From: Peromyscus leucopus
Taxonomy: Eukaryota > Chordata > Mammalia > Rodentia > Cricetidae
NCBI RefSeq assembly: GCF_004664715.2
Contig: NC_051069.1
Location: 2,286,501-2,350,500, forward strand
Length of the DNA stretch: 64,000 nt
Direction of reading: 5' to 3'
Shown here: in pieces, positions 36,947 to 47,789 of the stretch
How the letters are laid out: each line of letters starts with the position of its first letter
Numbering within the stretch: position 1 is the first letter of the stretch
Notes under the pieces: model-generated
Told to the model about the DNA's origin: nothing
What the model saw: only the letters and a program-made list of their open reading frames with translations
Database searches by the model: none
Position numbers and translations under genes: made by a program

Positions 36947-37047
36947 GGGCTGGAAGGTGTCATCCTTTTTATGGCTCCTCCTTTGCTATTGTCACACAAC
37001 CACGAGCTATCGTCTAGAATTCGGGAACCACTGCCATTTGTAACTTG

Positions 37048-37050
<3 letters not shown>

Positions 37051-37084
<34 letters not shown>

Positions 37085-37233
37085 GTTTTTTCAAGACAGG
37101 GTTTCTCTGTGTAGCTTTGCACCTGTTCCTGGTACTCACTTGGTAGCCCAGGCTGGCCTCGAACTCACAGAGATCCGCCTGGCTCTGCCTCCCGAGTGCT
37201 GGGATTAAAGGCGTGCGCCACCACCGCCCGGCT
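37051..37233 (-). mobile_element. Young B1 SINE with T33 tail and 14-bp target-site duplication
   Basis: A complete reverse B1 (37084-37232) follows a run of 33 T. The 14 bp 'taacttggtatttt' occurs exactly at 37041-37054 and 37233-37246, flanking the element. It carries the 'gcacctgttcctgg' cricetid-type variant. Confidence 0.92.
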
Positions 37234-37428
37234 AACTTGGTATTTTGTACACATTCTTATTTACTGTGGTAATAAAAGCCCGTTATTTTATTTCACGCTA
37301 CACATTTACACATTACTAACGTTAATGTTACCATTCTGTGCCAGAGTGATTTCCTTGTCAGTTGAAAAGAAACTGACACACCTCACTGAAGGGTAGACCA
37401 GTGGAGGGGACCACAGGCTGGTACTTAC

Positions 37429-37515
37429 GACTTTGCTCTCTATGAGGTCACACACAATTTTATTATTGAAGTATTCAATGGGCGTCCATCTTATTCCCTC
37501 CTGAACGTATTCTTC
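37429..37515 (-). CDS. Myo1e: Myo1e exon: relay loop region (residues 426-454)
   Basis: An 87-nt, phase-0 exon encoding [19 protein letters not shown] and [10 protein letters not shown]. The Y..EGI.W..I.YFNN..V.DLIE pattern is the conserved relay loop and following strand in the lower 50-kDa subdomain. The acceptor is tcatccag and the donor is gtaagt. A recently inserted B1 lies about 200 bp downstream in the intron. Confidence 0.97.
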
Positions 37516-37785
37516 CTGGATGACAGAAATTAGAAGCTTGCATAAACCACCATGAAAGAGAGAACATGCATCCCTTTACATACACTAAGAACTTCTCCAT
37601 CACTAAGAGATGACAGGAAAGGAACATCTCATAACTTAAAGGTTTCTATGTTTTGTCCAAGTCGTAAAAATTGATAGCGTACAACTGTTTGTTTGTTGTT
37701 GTTTGATGTCCCAGGCTGGTCTTGAACTCATTATATATCCAAGGATGACCTTGAACTCAGGATTCTCCTGAATCCATGTGGAAGT

Positions 37786-38105
37786 TTGAACAAGAATGGC
37801 CCTCATAGACTCGTATACTTGAATACTTGGTCCCCAGGTGGTGGGACTGTTTGTGAAGGATTAGGAGGTGTGGCTTTGTTGGAGGAGGTGTGTCATTGGC
37901 GTGGGCTTTGAGGCTTGGAAAGACTCTGGCCATTCCCAGTGTGCTCTCTGCCTTCTGCTGTGGTTTGAGCCAGGAGCTCTCAGCCGCTCAGGCCGCCACC
38001 CCTTCACTCTGCCATCGTGGACTGCAAACCTCTGGGACTGTAAGAACAACTAAATCCTTTCTTTGCTAAGTTGTCTCGGCCATGTTTTACCACAACAATA
38101 AAAGA
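37786..38105 (+). repeat. Rodent LTR-like repeat
   Basis: Contains 'ttggtccccaggtggtggga' and 'aggattaggaggtgtggct', and ends 'accacaacaataaaag'. A common rodent repeat, ERVL-MaLR-like by memory; the name is tentative. A reverse B1 fragment lies just left (about 37690-37772). Confidence 0.5.
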
Positions 38106-38355
38106 AGTGGGCCAGATCTTTCTTCCTTCTCGAACTTTGTATGTGATGGGCAGTCTGGGGACTCCACCTCCATCTGTTCTGTTTATTCAGCCCTCCTTCT
38201 GTTAGTGGTTTCAGTCAATCTCCACGAGGGAATCTCCAGGTAGATGGACAGAAGACCGCTTACACCTACTTCATGCACTGGAATCCTGACCCTTCTAATT
38301 TTGTCCTTCAGTAACAATCTCACCACTGTCCAGTTCTTCAAGATACAAAGCCAGG

Positions 38356-38565
38356 GATCTGGAGAGATGGCTCAGAGGTTAAGAATAGCGGCCACTCTTT
38401 CAGAGGATCCAGGTTCAATTCTAAGCACCCATATGGTAGCTCACAAACAACTGTAACTCCAGTTCTTAAAGATCTGATGCCTTCTCCTGGCCTCCATAGT
38501 CACCAGGAACACACGTGGTGCACACACATACACACAGGCAAAATACCCACACATATAATATAAAA
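38356..38565 (+). repeat. B2/B3-type SINE
   Basis: 'ggatctggagagatggctcag' head, 'tcacaaacaactgtaactcc' body and ATATAA tail. Confidence 0.8.
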
Positions 38566-38924
38566 ATTCAAAAGAGGATACAAGCTAGGAATCATTCTGG
38601 GTGATTCTTAGCTAATTACTAATTATTTTAAGCAACCTCTGTATGCCAGATTCGACAGAATACATACTGGATCTCCCCTCTACAGTTACCATTGTTTTCT
38701 GAGTTTCTCTATGTTGGCCTTGAATGTATTAAGCCTCGTAAAGTACCGCTATGAGCCAGACCCTCCCCTCTTCCTTCCAGCCTCTCCTCTGGCTGCCTTA
38801 CTCTAGCCATTCTTCAGTGCTGGACAGCTAACCTTCCAATATATGGTCCCTAAACGACTTCTGCTATGTGTAGCTTCTGCTCAGACTGCATGTGTACCCA
38901 GAACCTCAGGATTCAAGGTTTAGA

Positions 38925-39300
38925 GATAAGGTCTTCGTAGATAATAGTTAATGAAGGGTCTCATGATTACATCACTCTGGACTTGCGTCTTAATGAGAGA
39001 AAGGAGAGGCTAGGACATGGAGCACCAGAAGGCAGGGAGAGAGAGTAGAGTTAGACCACCACAGGCGCAGGAGGCCAAGGGCCACCAGGATGTGGCAGAG
39101 AAAGAATCTTAGGGTTTTCTGGAGTCTCCCTCTAGCCTTTGGAAGGACTGCAAGGCTGGATTTTAAACTCTTGGTACGTGGCTGTAAGAGAAGAAATTTC
39201 TGCTACCTCAAACTCCCTGTTTTGATTTGTGACAGTGATTCTGGAAATCAAAAACAACATGGCACCAAGAATTTTGGAGAGCCTCCACTGCATCTTTAGA
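38925..39300 (+). repeat. MLT1-like LTR fragment
   Basis: The order of 'gataaggtctt', 'gagaggctaggacatgg', 'tagcctttggaaggactg' and 'agaagaaatttctgctac' follows the MLT1 (ERVL-MaLR) layout, strongly diverged. Confidence 0.45.
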
Positions 39301-39658
39301 ACAGACTGTAAGCAAGACATAGTTCAAGGATGAATTCAAATGTGAGCGTTGTTAAAAATATGTATAGTTTACGGGGAAGACTGGGGGTGCCGGCCATCCG
39401 GGAAAACCGTGTGTTTCCCAGACAACGGAGGTCAGAGCAAGGGTTCCCATTTCACTTTGGTCAGTGGGACAGAGAGTAGCAAGAAACAGCCCTTTGTCTG
39501 TCGGGCTAGCCTCCTAGCTTCACTTACTGACAGAGAAAAGCAGGCAGCAGATGGTATTTGCATTTCAAAGACTGAAATACTGCAAAGTCATATGGCTTTC
39601 CTCCTGACTTTAGTAGGTACATTTCCTAATACAGGACAGAAATCCAAATCAGTCATCA

Positions 39659-39862
<204 letters not shown>

Positions 39863-40106
39863 TCATTTGAAAGTCACTTCTTGGTGGTGCACTAAAATGT
39901 CTGTGTGAAAGAACTGCCTCAGGAACTCTGGCTGCGTCAATGGAGGAAGCACGGTTTATATTTAGGAGACACTAATTTGGTAAAGGTACATGAAGAACTC
40001 ACAGAGCAAAGAGGAGATGGAGCCGGCTTCTTCTTCATTGCCTAGAATTATTCTTGTTGGCCAGAGGAAACATCCCCCTCCCCCTCCGAGCTCTGATGGT
40101 TCAATC

Positions 40107-40160
40107 CTTCCTTCCTTCCTTCCTTCCTTCCTTCCTTCCTTCCTTCCTTCCTTCCTTCCC
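40107..40160 (+). repeat. (CCTT)n microsatellite
   Basis: About 13 perfect CCTT units. Confidence 0.97.
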
Positions 40161-40174
40161 ATTTATCACTTTTA

Positions 40175-40176
<2 letters not shown>

Positions 40177-40212
<36 letters not shown>

Positions 40213-40227
40213 CGCGCGCGCGCGCAC
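40177..40227 (+). repeat. (TG)n-(CG)n alternating purine-pyrimidine tract
   Basis: About 14 TG units pass directly into about 11 CG units, an uninterrupted run of about 50 alternating bases with Z-DNA potential. Confidence 0.95.
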
Positions 40228-40385
40228 TCATGGGCATGCCCAAGGAGGCCCGGCAGAGGGCATCAGATCCCCTGGAGCCGGAGTCATAGTGGTTGTGAGC
40301 TGACTGATGTGGGTGTGAGAAACCGCATCCAGGTCCTTTTGAAGAGCAGCAAGGGCTTCTAACCACTGAGCCATCTCTTTGGCTC
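40228..40385 (-). repeat. B3 SINE
   Basis: Reverse B3: 'aaggaggcccggcagagggc' to 'accactgagccatctctttgg'. Confidence 0.8.
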
Positions 40386-40584
40386 CCTCTCTCTCTTTCT
40401 TGCTTCCCCACCTCCCTCTTTCCTTTCCCTCTTCTTGTGTGTCTGTGTGCTCACGGGTGCGTATGCAGGAGCCCTCAGTGTGAATAGAGTTGAGAGAGGG
40501 ATATGGAGGGACAACTCTCTGCCTTAATCCCCTAAGACAGTCTCCTACTAAACCTAGAGCTGGGCACTCTAAACCCACTGAGCC

Positions 40585-40720
40585 CTGGCTCTACCTCCCA
40601 CAGCATCGGGATTACAGGTGGATGCAGCTACTTTTACCTGAGTGCTGGGAATCTGAACTGAGGACCTCATGCCTGCATGGCAGTAAGTACTCATACCCAC
40701 TGAGCCATTTCCTCAGCCTT
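40585..40720 (-). repeat. RSINE1-like SINE abutting an exon
   Basis: 'gcatcgggattacaggtggatg' to 'cccactgagccatttcctcag'. Its end is about 6 bp from the gtaagg donor of the switch II exon. Confidence 0.6.
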
Positions 40721-40726
40721 CCTTAC

Positions 40727-40807
40727 CTGAAATATTTCAAAGCCATAGATGTCTAGGACGCCAATGTTGTATTCCTCATGGTCCTTCTCCATGGCTTTAT
40801 TGATGGA
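40727..40807 (-). CDS. Myo1e: Myo1e exon: switch II (residues 370-396)
   Basis: An 81-nt, phase-0 exon encoding 27 residues ending in [18 protein letters not shown] (residues 388-393) is switch II, which senses the ATP gamma-phosphate and couples hydrolysis to the power stroke. The acceptor is ttctcctag and the donor is gtaagg. On the intron side a SINE comes to within a few bases of the donor. Confidence 0.97.
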
Positions 40808-41274
40808 CTAGGAGAAAACAAACACAGCACAAATAACTTTCCTCCTTATTGAACAGACGTAGTGGTGGAGTGCGGGGCAGGGGGATGATGGGGATGGTGG
40901 TGGTGGTGGTGGTGGAGGCGGGGGAGGCGGAATGCACTACACAGCAACCACACTGACTCCTGGAGACAGGTCAGCTTGAAGATGGGGTTTATGTTTTAAA
41001 AAGGTCTCAGGAGGATTCAAACAACAACTGTAGTGTGGGTGTGGGGGTTGGGGGTGGGGGTTGTGAGACCTGGAAGAAGCTATCGTCTTGGGTGATATAA
41101 GTAACATGCTACCCTGAATGAAACTGCAAGCTTGCAAAACCTGCAACTGCCAGTCAGATGTCCTCAACTCAGCAGCCACTTAACCCTAACAGGACACAAC
41201 GAGTCACTGATGCCGAAGATAAAGTGGTCCTAGTTCTCAGGAGCATATGCAGCAGGCCAACAATCTACAGATAA

Positions 41275-41391
41275 TAGATAATAGTGTATGTGCGTGCACA
41301 TTCAAGTGTGTATACACACATATGTGTGGAGGCCAGTCGTCTGTGTCAGGTGTCTTCTTCAATTATTCTCTCCATTATATTATTGTTGTTG

Positions 41392-41426
<35 letters not shown>

Positions 41427-41720
41427 GGGGGGTATGTGTGTAGTATGTATGTGAGTGCGTGTGCCCAAGGTGTCCTCTTTTATTGCTGTCTACTTTAATT
41501 TTTGCAGAGGAGGTCTCTCAATGAGCCTGCAGCTTAATGTTTCAGCTACAATAGCTGGTCAGTGAGCTCCTGGGGTTTGCCTGTCTCTTCTCCCCAACAC
41601 TGGGGTTACAGGCGTAAGCAGCCATGCCTGGTTTTTTGTGGGGGTTGTGGGGATTTGAACTCAGGCCTTCTTGCTTTCACAGTAATGCTCTTACCCACAG
41701 AGCTATCTGCTCAGCCCCTG
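41275..41720 (-). repeat. Diverged SINE pair with (TTA)n tract
   Basis: A (TTA)n run at about 41395-41426 sits in B3/RSINE-like reverse sequence that ends 'cccacagagctatctgctcag'. Confidence 0.5.
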
Positions 41721-42847
41721 CGCCTTAGCTTTTGAGGCAGAGTCTCTCACTGGCTGTTTCATCGAGAATGCCCAACCAGCTCATCATGGCTCTCACAGTG
41801 GCCATCTGACCATCGTGCCCCCATTTTCCAGGTGCATGCCTAGGATCATGCTGGACACGAAGCAAGGCTTAGATTTAAACTGAAGCCACACAATGCCTGA
41901 GTCTGTGCTCTAGGTCACTGAGAGAAGAGGTCACATGATCCAACGGAAGAGACTCAAAACCAACAGGACAGGTGCATCATGGGGTGCGGGTGGAGGAGAG
42001 GAGGCAGATAACAAAGGGAAATAAAAAAACATTCCTGGAGTTGGTGAATGCTGTGCTTTGGTGTACATGGGGTGTTTCCTGGGCGAAGAAAATGACAGCC
42101 TCTGATGAACGAGTGAGTAAAGGCATACAGCACAGCACACAGACAGACAGACAGACAGACAACACAGCCTAGTTAATGTCGGGTCACACTAATGTCAATT
42201 ACATGGCAATCACCGCATTGCCGCATACCCTGAACTGACACAAAGCTGGGGGTCCTAGGCCTCCCCCCCACCTCACCCCCCCACCATCTGCATCCTCTTG
42301 CCCCTCCGCTTCGATCATGCATCAGCATTCCTGCCTGGACTCCCTTCTCAGTAAACCAGGGGTCTGGATAACACCTGACCCTGAACTTCCCACAGATCCG
42401 AACCCCCCAAATAATTAATCACAAGCAGCATGGGGATCAGGGCTCTGACCTGTCCAGCCCTCCCACCCTGCCTGAGCTCTGTGGGTGGTGTGGCTGGGTT
42501 TGGGCACAGACTCCTGGCACCCAATGGTTGCTGTTCCTGGCTGGGATCTGCCTTGGGTTTCCTGTTTGAACACAGAGAAATAAAAAAGCAGAACAGCCAG
42601 GAATCTAGGTCCCCCTAGAATAGCCACACAGGAGTTAGGAGAGCTCCAGCCAGGTTCCTAACCTCTCAGTTCCTTGTTCCATTTATCTAGAAAACCAACA
42701 CTAAGCTTTGGTGTTGTTGGAGAAATTAAATAATATCCTTTTCCCCCTGAAATACTTAAGTAGTTTCTGGAACAGAGTACAGACTCTATCTTATTCTAAC
42801 ATTAAAGATATCATTTGTTAACCCAGATTTACACTGCTGGCCAGAGA

Positions 42848-43040
42848 CAGGGCCGGCAAGATGGCATGGTGGGTAAAGGTGCTTGCTGCCAAGCCTGATG
42901 ACCTGAGTTCAATCCCTGTGTTCCACACAGTAGAAGGAGAGAACTGACTCCTGCAAGCTATCTCCTGATCGCCACATGTGTACTATGGCATACTTTTTTG
43001 AGTGCACACACACACAACTAAAAATAAGTTAAAAAAAAAT
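42848..43040 (+). repeat. B2-type SINE
   Basis: 'ggccggcaagatggcatggtg' head and 'gatgacctgagttcaatccc' box, A-rich tail. Confidence 0.75.
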
Positions 43041-43049
43041 CACAAGTAG

Positions 43050-43222
43050 GACTGGAGAGATGGCTCAGTGGTTAAGAGCACTGGCTGCTCTTCCAGGGGT
43101 CCTGAGTTCAATTCCCAGCAACCACATGGCAGCTCACAACCATCTGTAATGAAATCTAGTGCCCTCTTCTGGCACTAGAAGGCAGAACACTGTATACATG
43201 ATAAATAAATAAATCTTAAAAA
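43050..43222 (+). repeat. B2 SINE, well preserved
   Basis: 'ggactggagagatggctcag' to 'ataaataaataaatcttaaa', close to the canonical B2. Confidence 0.93.
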
Positions 43223-43228
43223 AAAAAA

Positions 43229-43385
43229 TAAGTAGCTGGGTAGTAGTGGTGCATGCTTTTAATCACAGCACTTGGGAGGCAGAGGCAGGTGGATCTCTGT
43301 GAGTTCGAGGCCAGCCTGGTCCCCAGAGTGAGTTCCAGGACAGCCAGTGCTACACAGAGAAACTCTGTCTTGAAAAACAACAACA
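43229..43385 (+). repeat. B1 SINE
   Basis: Forward B1, full length, placed directly after the B2 tail. Confidence 0.92.
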
Positions 43386-43499
43386 ACACCCCCCAAAAAA
43401 CAAAAAAAGTAAATATGTTCACATATTAATGTGTGTATGATTATGCTGTATGCTGTGTCCAAAAGTATCAGAGTAAATTTAAAAGTATACCTAAAGTCA

Positions 43500-43860
43500 A
43501 GCTAGGGTTGGTAGAGTGCTTGCCTAGCATGCACAAAGGCCTGGGTTCATGGTCCCCAGCACTGAGTAAACTAGGTATTGTTTAATGTACCACAAATGAT
43601 GGTACATTCCTATATCAACATTCAGGAGGTAGAGGCAGGAAGATCAAAAGGTAAAGGTCATTCTCAGATATATACTGAGCTTGTGGCTAGCCTGGACTAC
43701 ATAAGACACTTATCTCAAGCTGGGCCGTGGTGGCACACACCTTTAATCCAAGCAGAGGCAGGGGGATCTCTAGGAGTTCAAGCCCAACCTAGTCTAAGGA
43801 CTGAGTCCTAGGACAGCTAGGGCTACACAGAGAAACCCTGTCTTGAAAAACCAAACAAAA
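43500..43860 (+). repeat. SINE cluster: RSINE1-like and B1
   Basis: About 43500-43700 is RSINE1-like ('gtagagtgcttgcctagcatg'). About 43722-43860 is a forward B1 with a shortened centre. Confidence 0.65.
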
Positions 43861-44656
43861 TGAAAAACCCCAAACAAACAAGACACCATCTCAAAAAACA
43901 AACAAACAAACAAACAAGCAATCAAACAAAAAATTTCTCTCAATAGACAGATATCCCAAACCTTTGCTATTTCCCCCTTTGAAAGGTACAGCCCAATTTC
44001 CATCCCATGTGGACTACTCTTGGTGGCTTGCTCAGAACAGACTGAATGTGTCGAAGTGATAATTAAGTCCAAGATCAAGATATAAAAAAACTTAGGGCCT
44101 TTTGCTCACACGCCCTGTCTTAGATCACTGACTCTGGGGAAAATCAGCTGCCAATTGTGAGGACACCGAGCTGCCCTAAGAAGAGGTCCACATAGCTATG
44201 AACAGAGATCTCCAACCAACAGCACATGAAGATTCTACTTGACACCACGTCCCCAGCCCCGGGCCAGCCTGGAGAACTGCTCTCCATCAGTACTGCAACT
44301 TTAACTGTGCTTGACTGAGTCAGAACTCATCAGCTAAGCTCATCTTGAATACCTGTCCCCACAGAAACACAAGGAGAGGCATGTGCTTACCACATCATGT
44401 TTGGAATTACTGGTCACAAATTAACTGTATTATTACCAGATGCAACATTCCTAAGTCTTTACACTCAGAAATGGTCCTGGACCACAGGCTCCCTCTACTC
44501 CAGTCCTGGCTTGTACTGACTACCTCGAGCTATTGTGTAGGTTTTAGGTACTCTGTCTTGCTGTGCATATCTAGAAGCTGGATTCAAGGATTCACCAGAA
44601 GCAGAGAGAGAGGATACACAGGGCCGAGAGGGACGTGATAATGATGCAAAGGACTA

Positions 44657-45037
<381 letters not shown>

Positions 45038-45879
45038 CTAAACTTCCACTCTATTGGTGAGGGCTTATCATCAATGTCGTGCACATCTCTGTTTGCTTTT
45101 CCCAGTTGTTTTAATTCTGTAAATCAATCCCTCTGATTACTGAGACTTCCAATTACTGAAATCAGTGGTCCAAAAAGCAGGCAGGCCAGTCCTCACTTCC
45201 TCTGCCCGGCCCCCCACCTCCCACCCCGCCACTGAGATCACACCGAGAGACTGAAAATGGGCATTTCTCCATGCTTGAGGCAAAGACATCAACAGGAACT
45301 CAATCAACAAACATTTCTTTGGCTTTGAATAATGTTTTCTTCCTTTGGTGCAATGTTTTCATGGCCTCATTTACAGAGAACTTGTAACATCTGTTATCAT
45401 GGACCCAGTAAGCCCAACAATCCCCGACTGATCGAACGCTTACATTGTGAGGGATTACAAAAAGCAGAAAATAAAGAGGAAAAGATAGTAAATAAGTAAT
45501 AAACCCCGAAGGTCATCTAGAAATTCTATTAAATGAAGAACGCTCCTGGAAGGCAGAATGCATCCGAACAGATCACACAATTCTAGAAGAATTTAGAACA
45601 GGAAGCTATTAACGCTTTCTGGAGCCATCAAGGAAGGGACTTCACCTGGACTAGGCAGGGTAGGATTTGTACAGGTGTGGAGAGGGAAATGGTGTGTGCT
45701 GAGGGGAACAAGCTGGGAGGCAGAGGCATGGCTGGGCTGTGGGCTGTGTTGTGTAGATAAGTATTGGCTATAGCTGAAAGCTGAGATTAAGACTGGGATA
45801 GATTCCCATGCACTGGAGAAGGGTGTCCTGGATTGGGGGAGCAGGAGGCATTGGGGTCAGAAGGCCTGTGCGTATGTAC

Positions 45880-46165
45880 TCCTGTGTTTGTGTGGGTGTG
45901 CACACGTGCACGTAGAGACCAGAGGTCGATGACAGATGTCTTCCTTGGCCACTCTTCACCTTACTTTTTGAGACAAGGTCTTCAACTGAACCTGGAGCTC
46001 ATTGATTGGGCCATGCGGTTGGCCAGCAGCACACAGGGATACCCCTGTCACTGTCCCTCCAGTGCTGGAGTGACATGTCACTAAGTACGACATCTGTAGA
46101 TGGGTTCCGGGGATTGACAGCAGGTTCTCATAGCTGCATATTTCACCAACCGTGCCATTTCCCCA
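45880..46165 (-). repeat. Diverged reverse SINE
   Basis: 'gtagagaccagaggtcgatg' through 'caaccgtgccatttccccac', resembling the rodent SINE family also seen at 41275 and 52780. Confidence 0.45.
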
Positions 46166-46510
46166 CCCAGAAGGCTTTTAATGGACACATCACAGGGAGA
46201 GTCCTCTGGAGATGGCATGTGCACAGAGGGGCTGATGTTACAGGTATCACAGTATACTAGTACTGCCTCACAACATGTACTGGGGTATTTGGGGGTCTTC
46301 AGAGAGAAAGCTAAAAGCTCCCATGGGTGTGGAAAGTTGTTTCAGACCATAGACTTGCTAAGGGAAAAACTATCAAGACCAATGGGATTCTCTTTATTTC
46401 TGGTCAGAATGTTCAAATCTGGATAAATGACACCATTCTTGGGTATGAAAGAGTATTCAGATTTCCTAATAAATGATGAACTTTATAGATTGTAGACAGG
46501 TTGTTGTTTT

Positions 46511-46620
46511 TTCATCAGGACCGCTGGCTCCCCAGTAGATGACATGGAGACTTATTATTAATTATCAAAGCTTAAATTAACCAATTTCTATTCATTTACG
46601 TGTTGCCACGTCACTTGTGG
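46511..46620 (-). mobile_element. LTR fragment of the TGYTGTGG family
   Basis: On the minus strand it reads 'ggttaatttaagctttgata' and 'taataagtctccatgtcatc', matching the 3' third of the LTR at 31394-31741. The 5' part is absent. Confidence 0.65.
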
Positions 46621-46689
46621 AATAGATACAATTGAAAAATCTGATCTTGGTTAGAATTCTCTCTCAGTATAAAATGTTGCTGATATAAA

Positions 46690-46815
46690 GAATGTGTGGA
46701 TGGTGTCTCCATTGTGGCATATATCAATCATCCCAACATTTATGAAGGTGGAGGCAGGAGGATTACAAGTTCAAGGACCTAGGCTAAACAATGAGATTAC
46801 ATCTAAAAAAAAAAA
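46690..46815 (+). repeat. B1-like SINE fragment
   Basis: 'aaggtggaggcaggaggatt' with an A-rich tail, diverged. Confidence 0.5.
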
Positions 46816-47342
46816 ACCCAATATATAACAACAACAAAAAAATCCCTAAAGGACCCTTTTAACAGTGAGAAGATACCATCAGCCTCCCAATAAAGACTGA
46901 TCTCCATAGATAGCATGGAGGGTGTTGGGAATGAATGGACTGATGCTTCTCAGCATTAACTTTTAAAGAGAGTGAGTCAATAAACATGTCCATGAAAAAA
47001 ACAACAACAAACAAACAAAAAAAGCCAATACCAGAACAATATGCTTCCCATCCAAATGAGGATCTCACAGGTCTTCTGACAAGATTCCTTTCATAAAGAC
47101 CCTGACGCATTGATTTTTTTTTTCTTAATCAAAAATCTACCTCTGAAGCATTGATTTTTCCCAATGATAAGTTAATTCCTCCTCTGTACTGAGTAAGGAC
47201 AGAGGACAACCATGAATCACACTGGACATGTAGAGTTGTAGGGACCAGGAAAACATTCACCAAGCATCAGAGATGGAATAAGCCTTTCCCACCAGCATTA
47301 AGGAGGACATGTCTCACTAGATGCCAGAGGCCTTATTAGCAA

Positions 47343-47650
47343 CAGTTCACAGAAGGGATGAGGAGACAGCTGAGGTGGTAAGGTTCTCGCTGTGCAAGTG
47401 TGAGGACCTGAGTTCAATCCCCAGAACCCATGTAGAAAAGCCAGGTGTGGTGTTACATATTTGTAATCCCAGAGCTGGAGAGCCAGAGACAGGGAGTTGT
47501 CTGGGGTTCTCTGGCCAGCCAGCCTAGCCTAAATGGGGAGTCCCAGGTCCTAGTGAGACACCCTGTCTCAATAAACAAGATGGACAGATCCTGAGGAACA
47601 ACACCTGAGGTAGACCTCTGCCCCCCCCCCCCACACACACGTGCACTTGC
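47343..47650 (+). repeat. Composite forward SINEs with C10 tract
   Basis: B2-like head near 47356 ('gaggagacagctgaggtgg') with 'gagttcaatccccagaacc', then a B1-like part and a C10 run near 47622-47631. Confidence 0.55.
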
Positions 47651-47789
47651 ACGGACACACAATCAATTATAGTAGCTGAGCATGGTAGCACACACCCGTA
47701 ATTCCAGTTACTCATGAGGCTGAGATGGGAGGCCTTCAAAGTCGAATCCATGTTGGGGTCTCTATTGAGATTCCATTAAAAACTGAAAA

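Noticed and set aside
36593..37114. Three overlapping open frames of about 125-173 codons
   Set aside because: They are readings of the 77-bp tandem repeat and the following T run.
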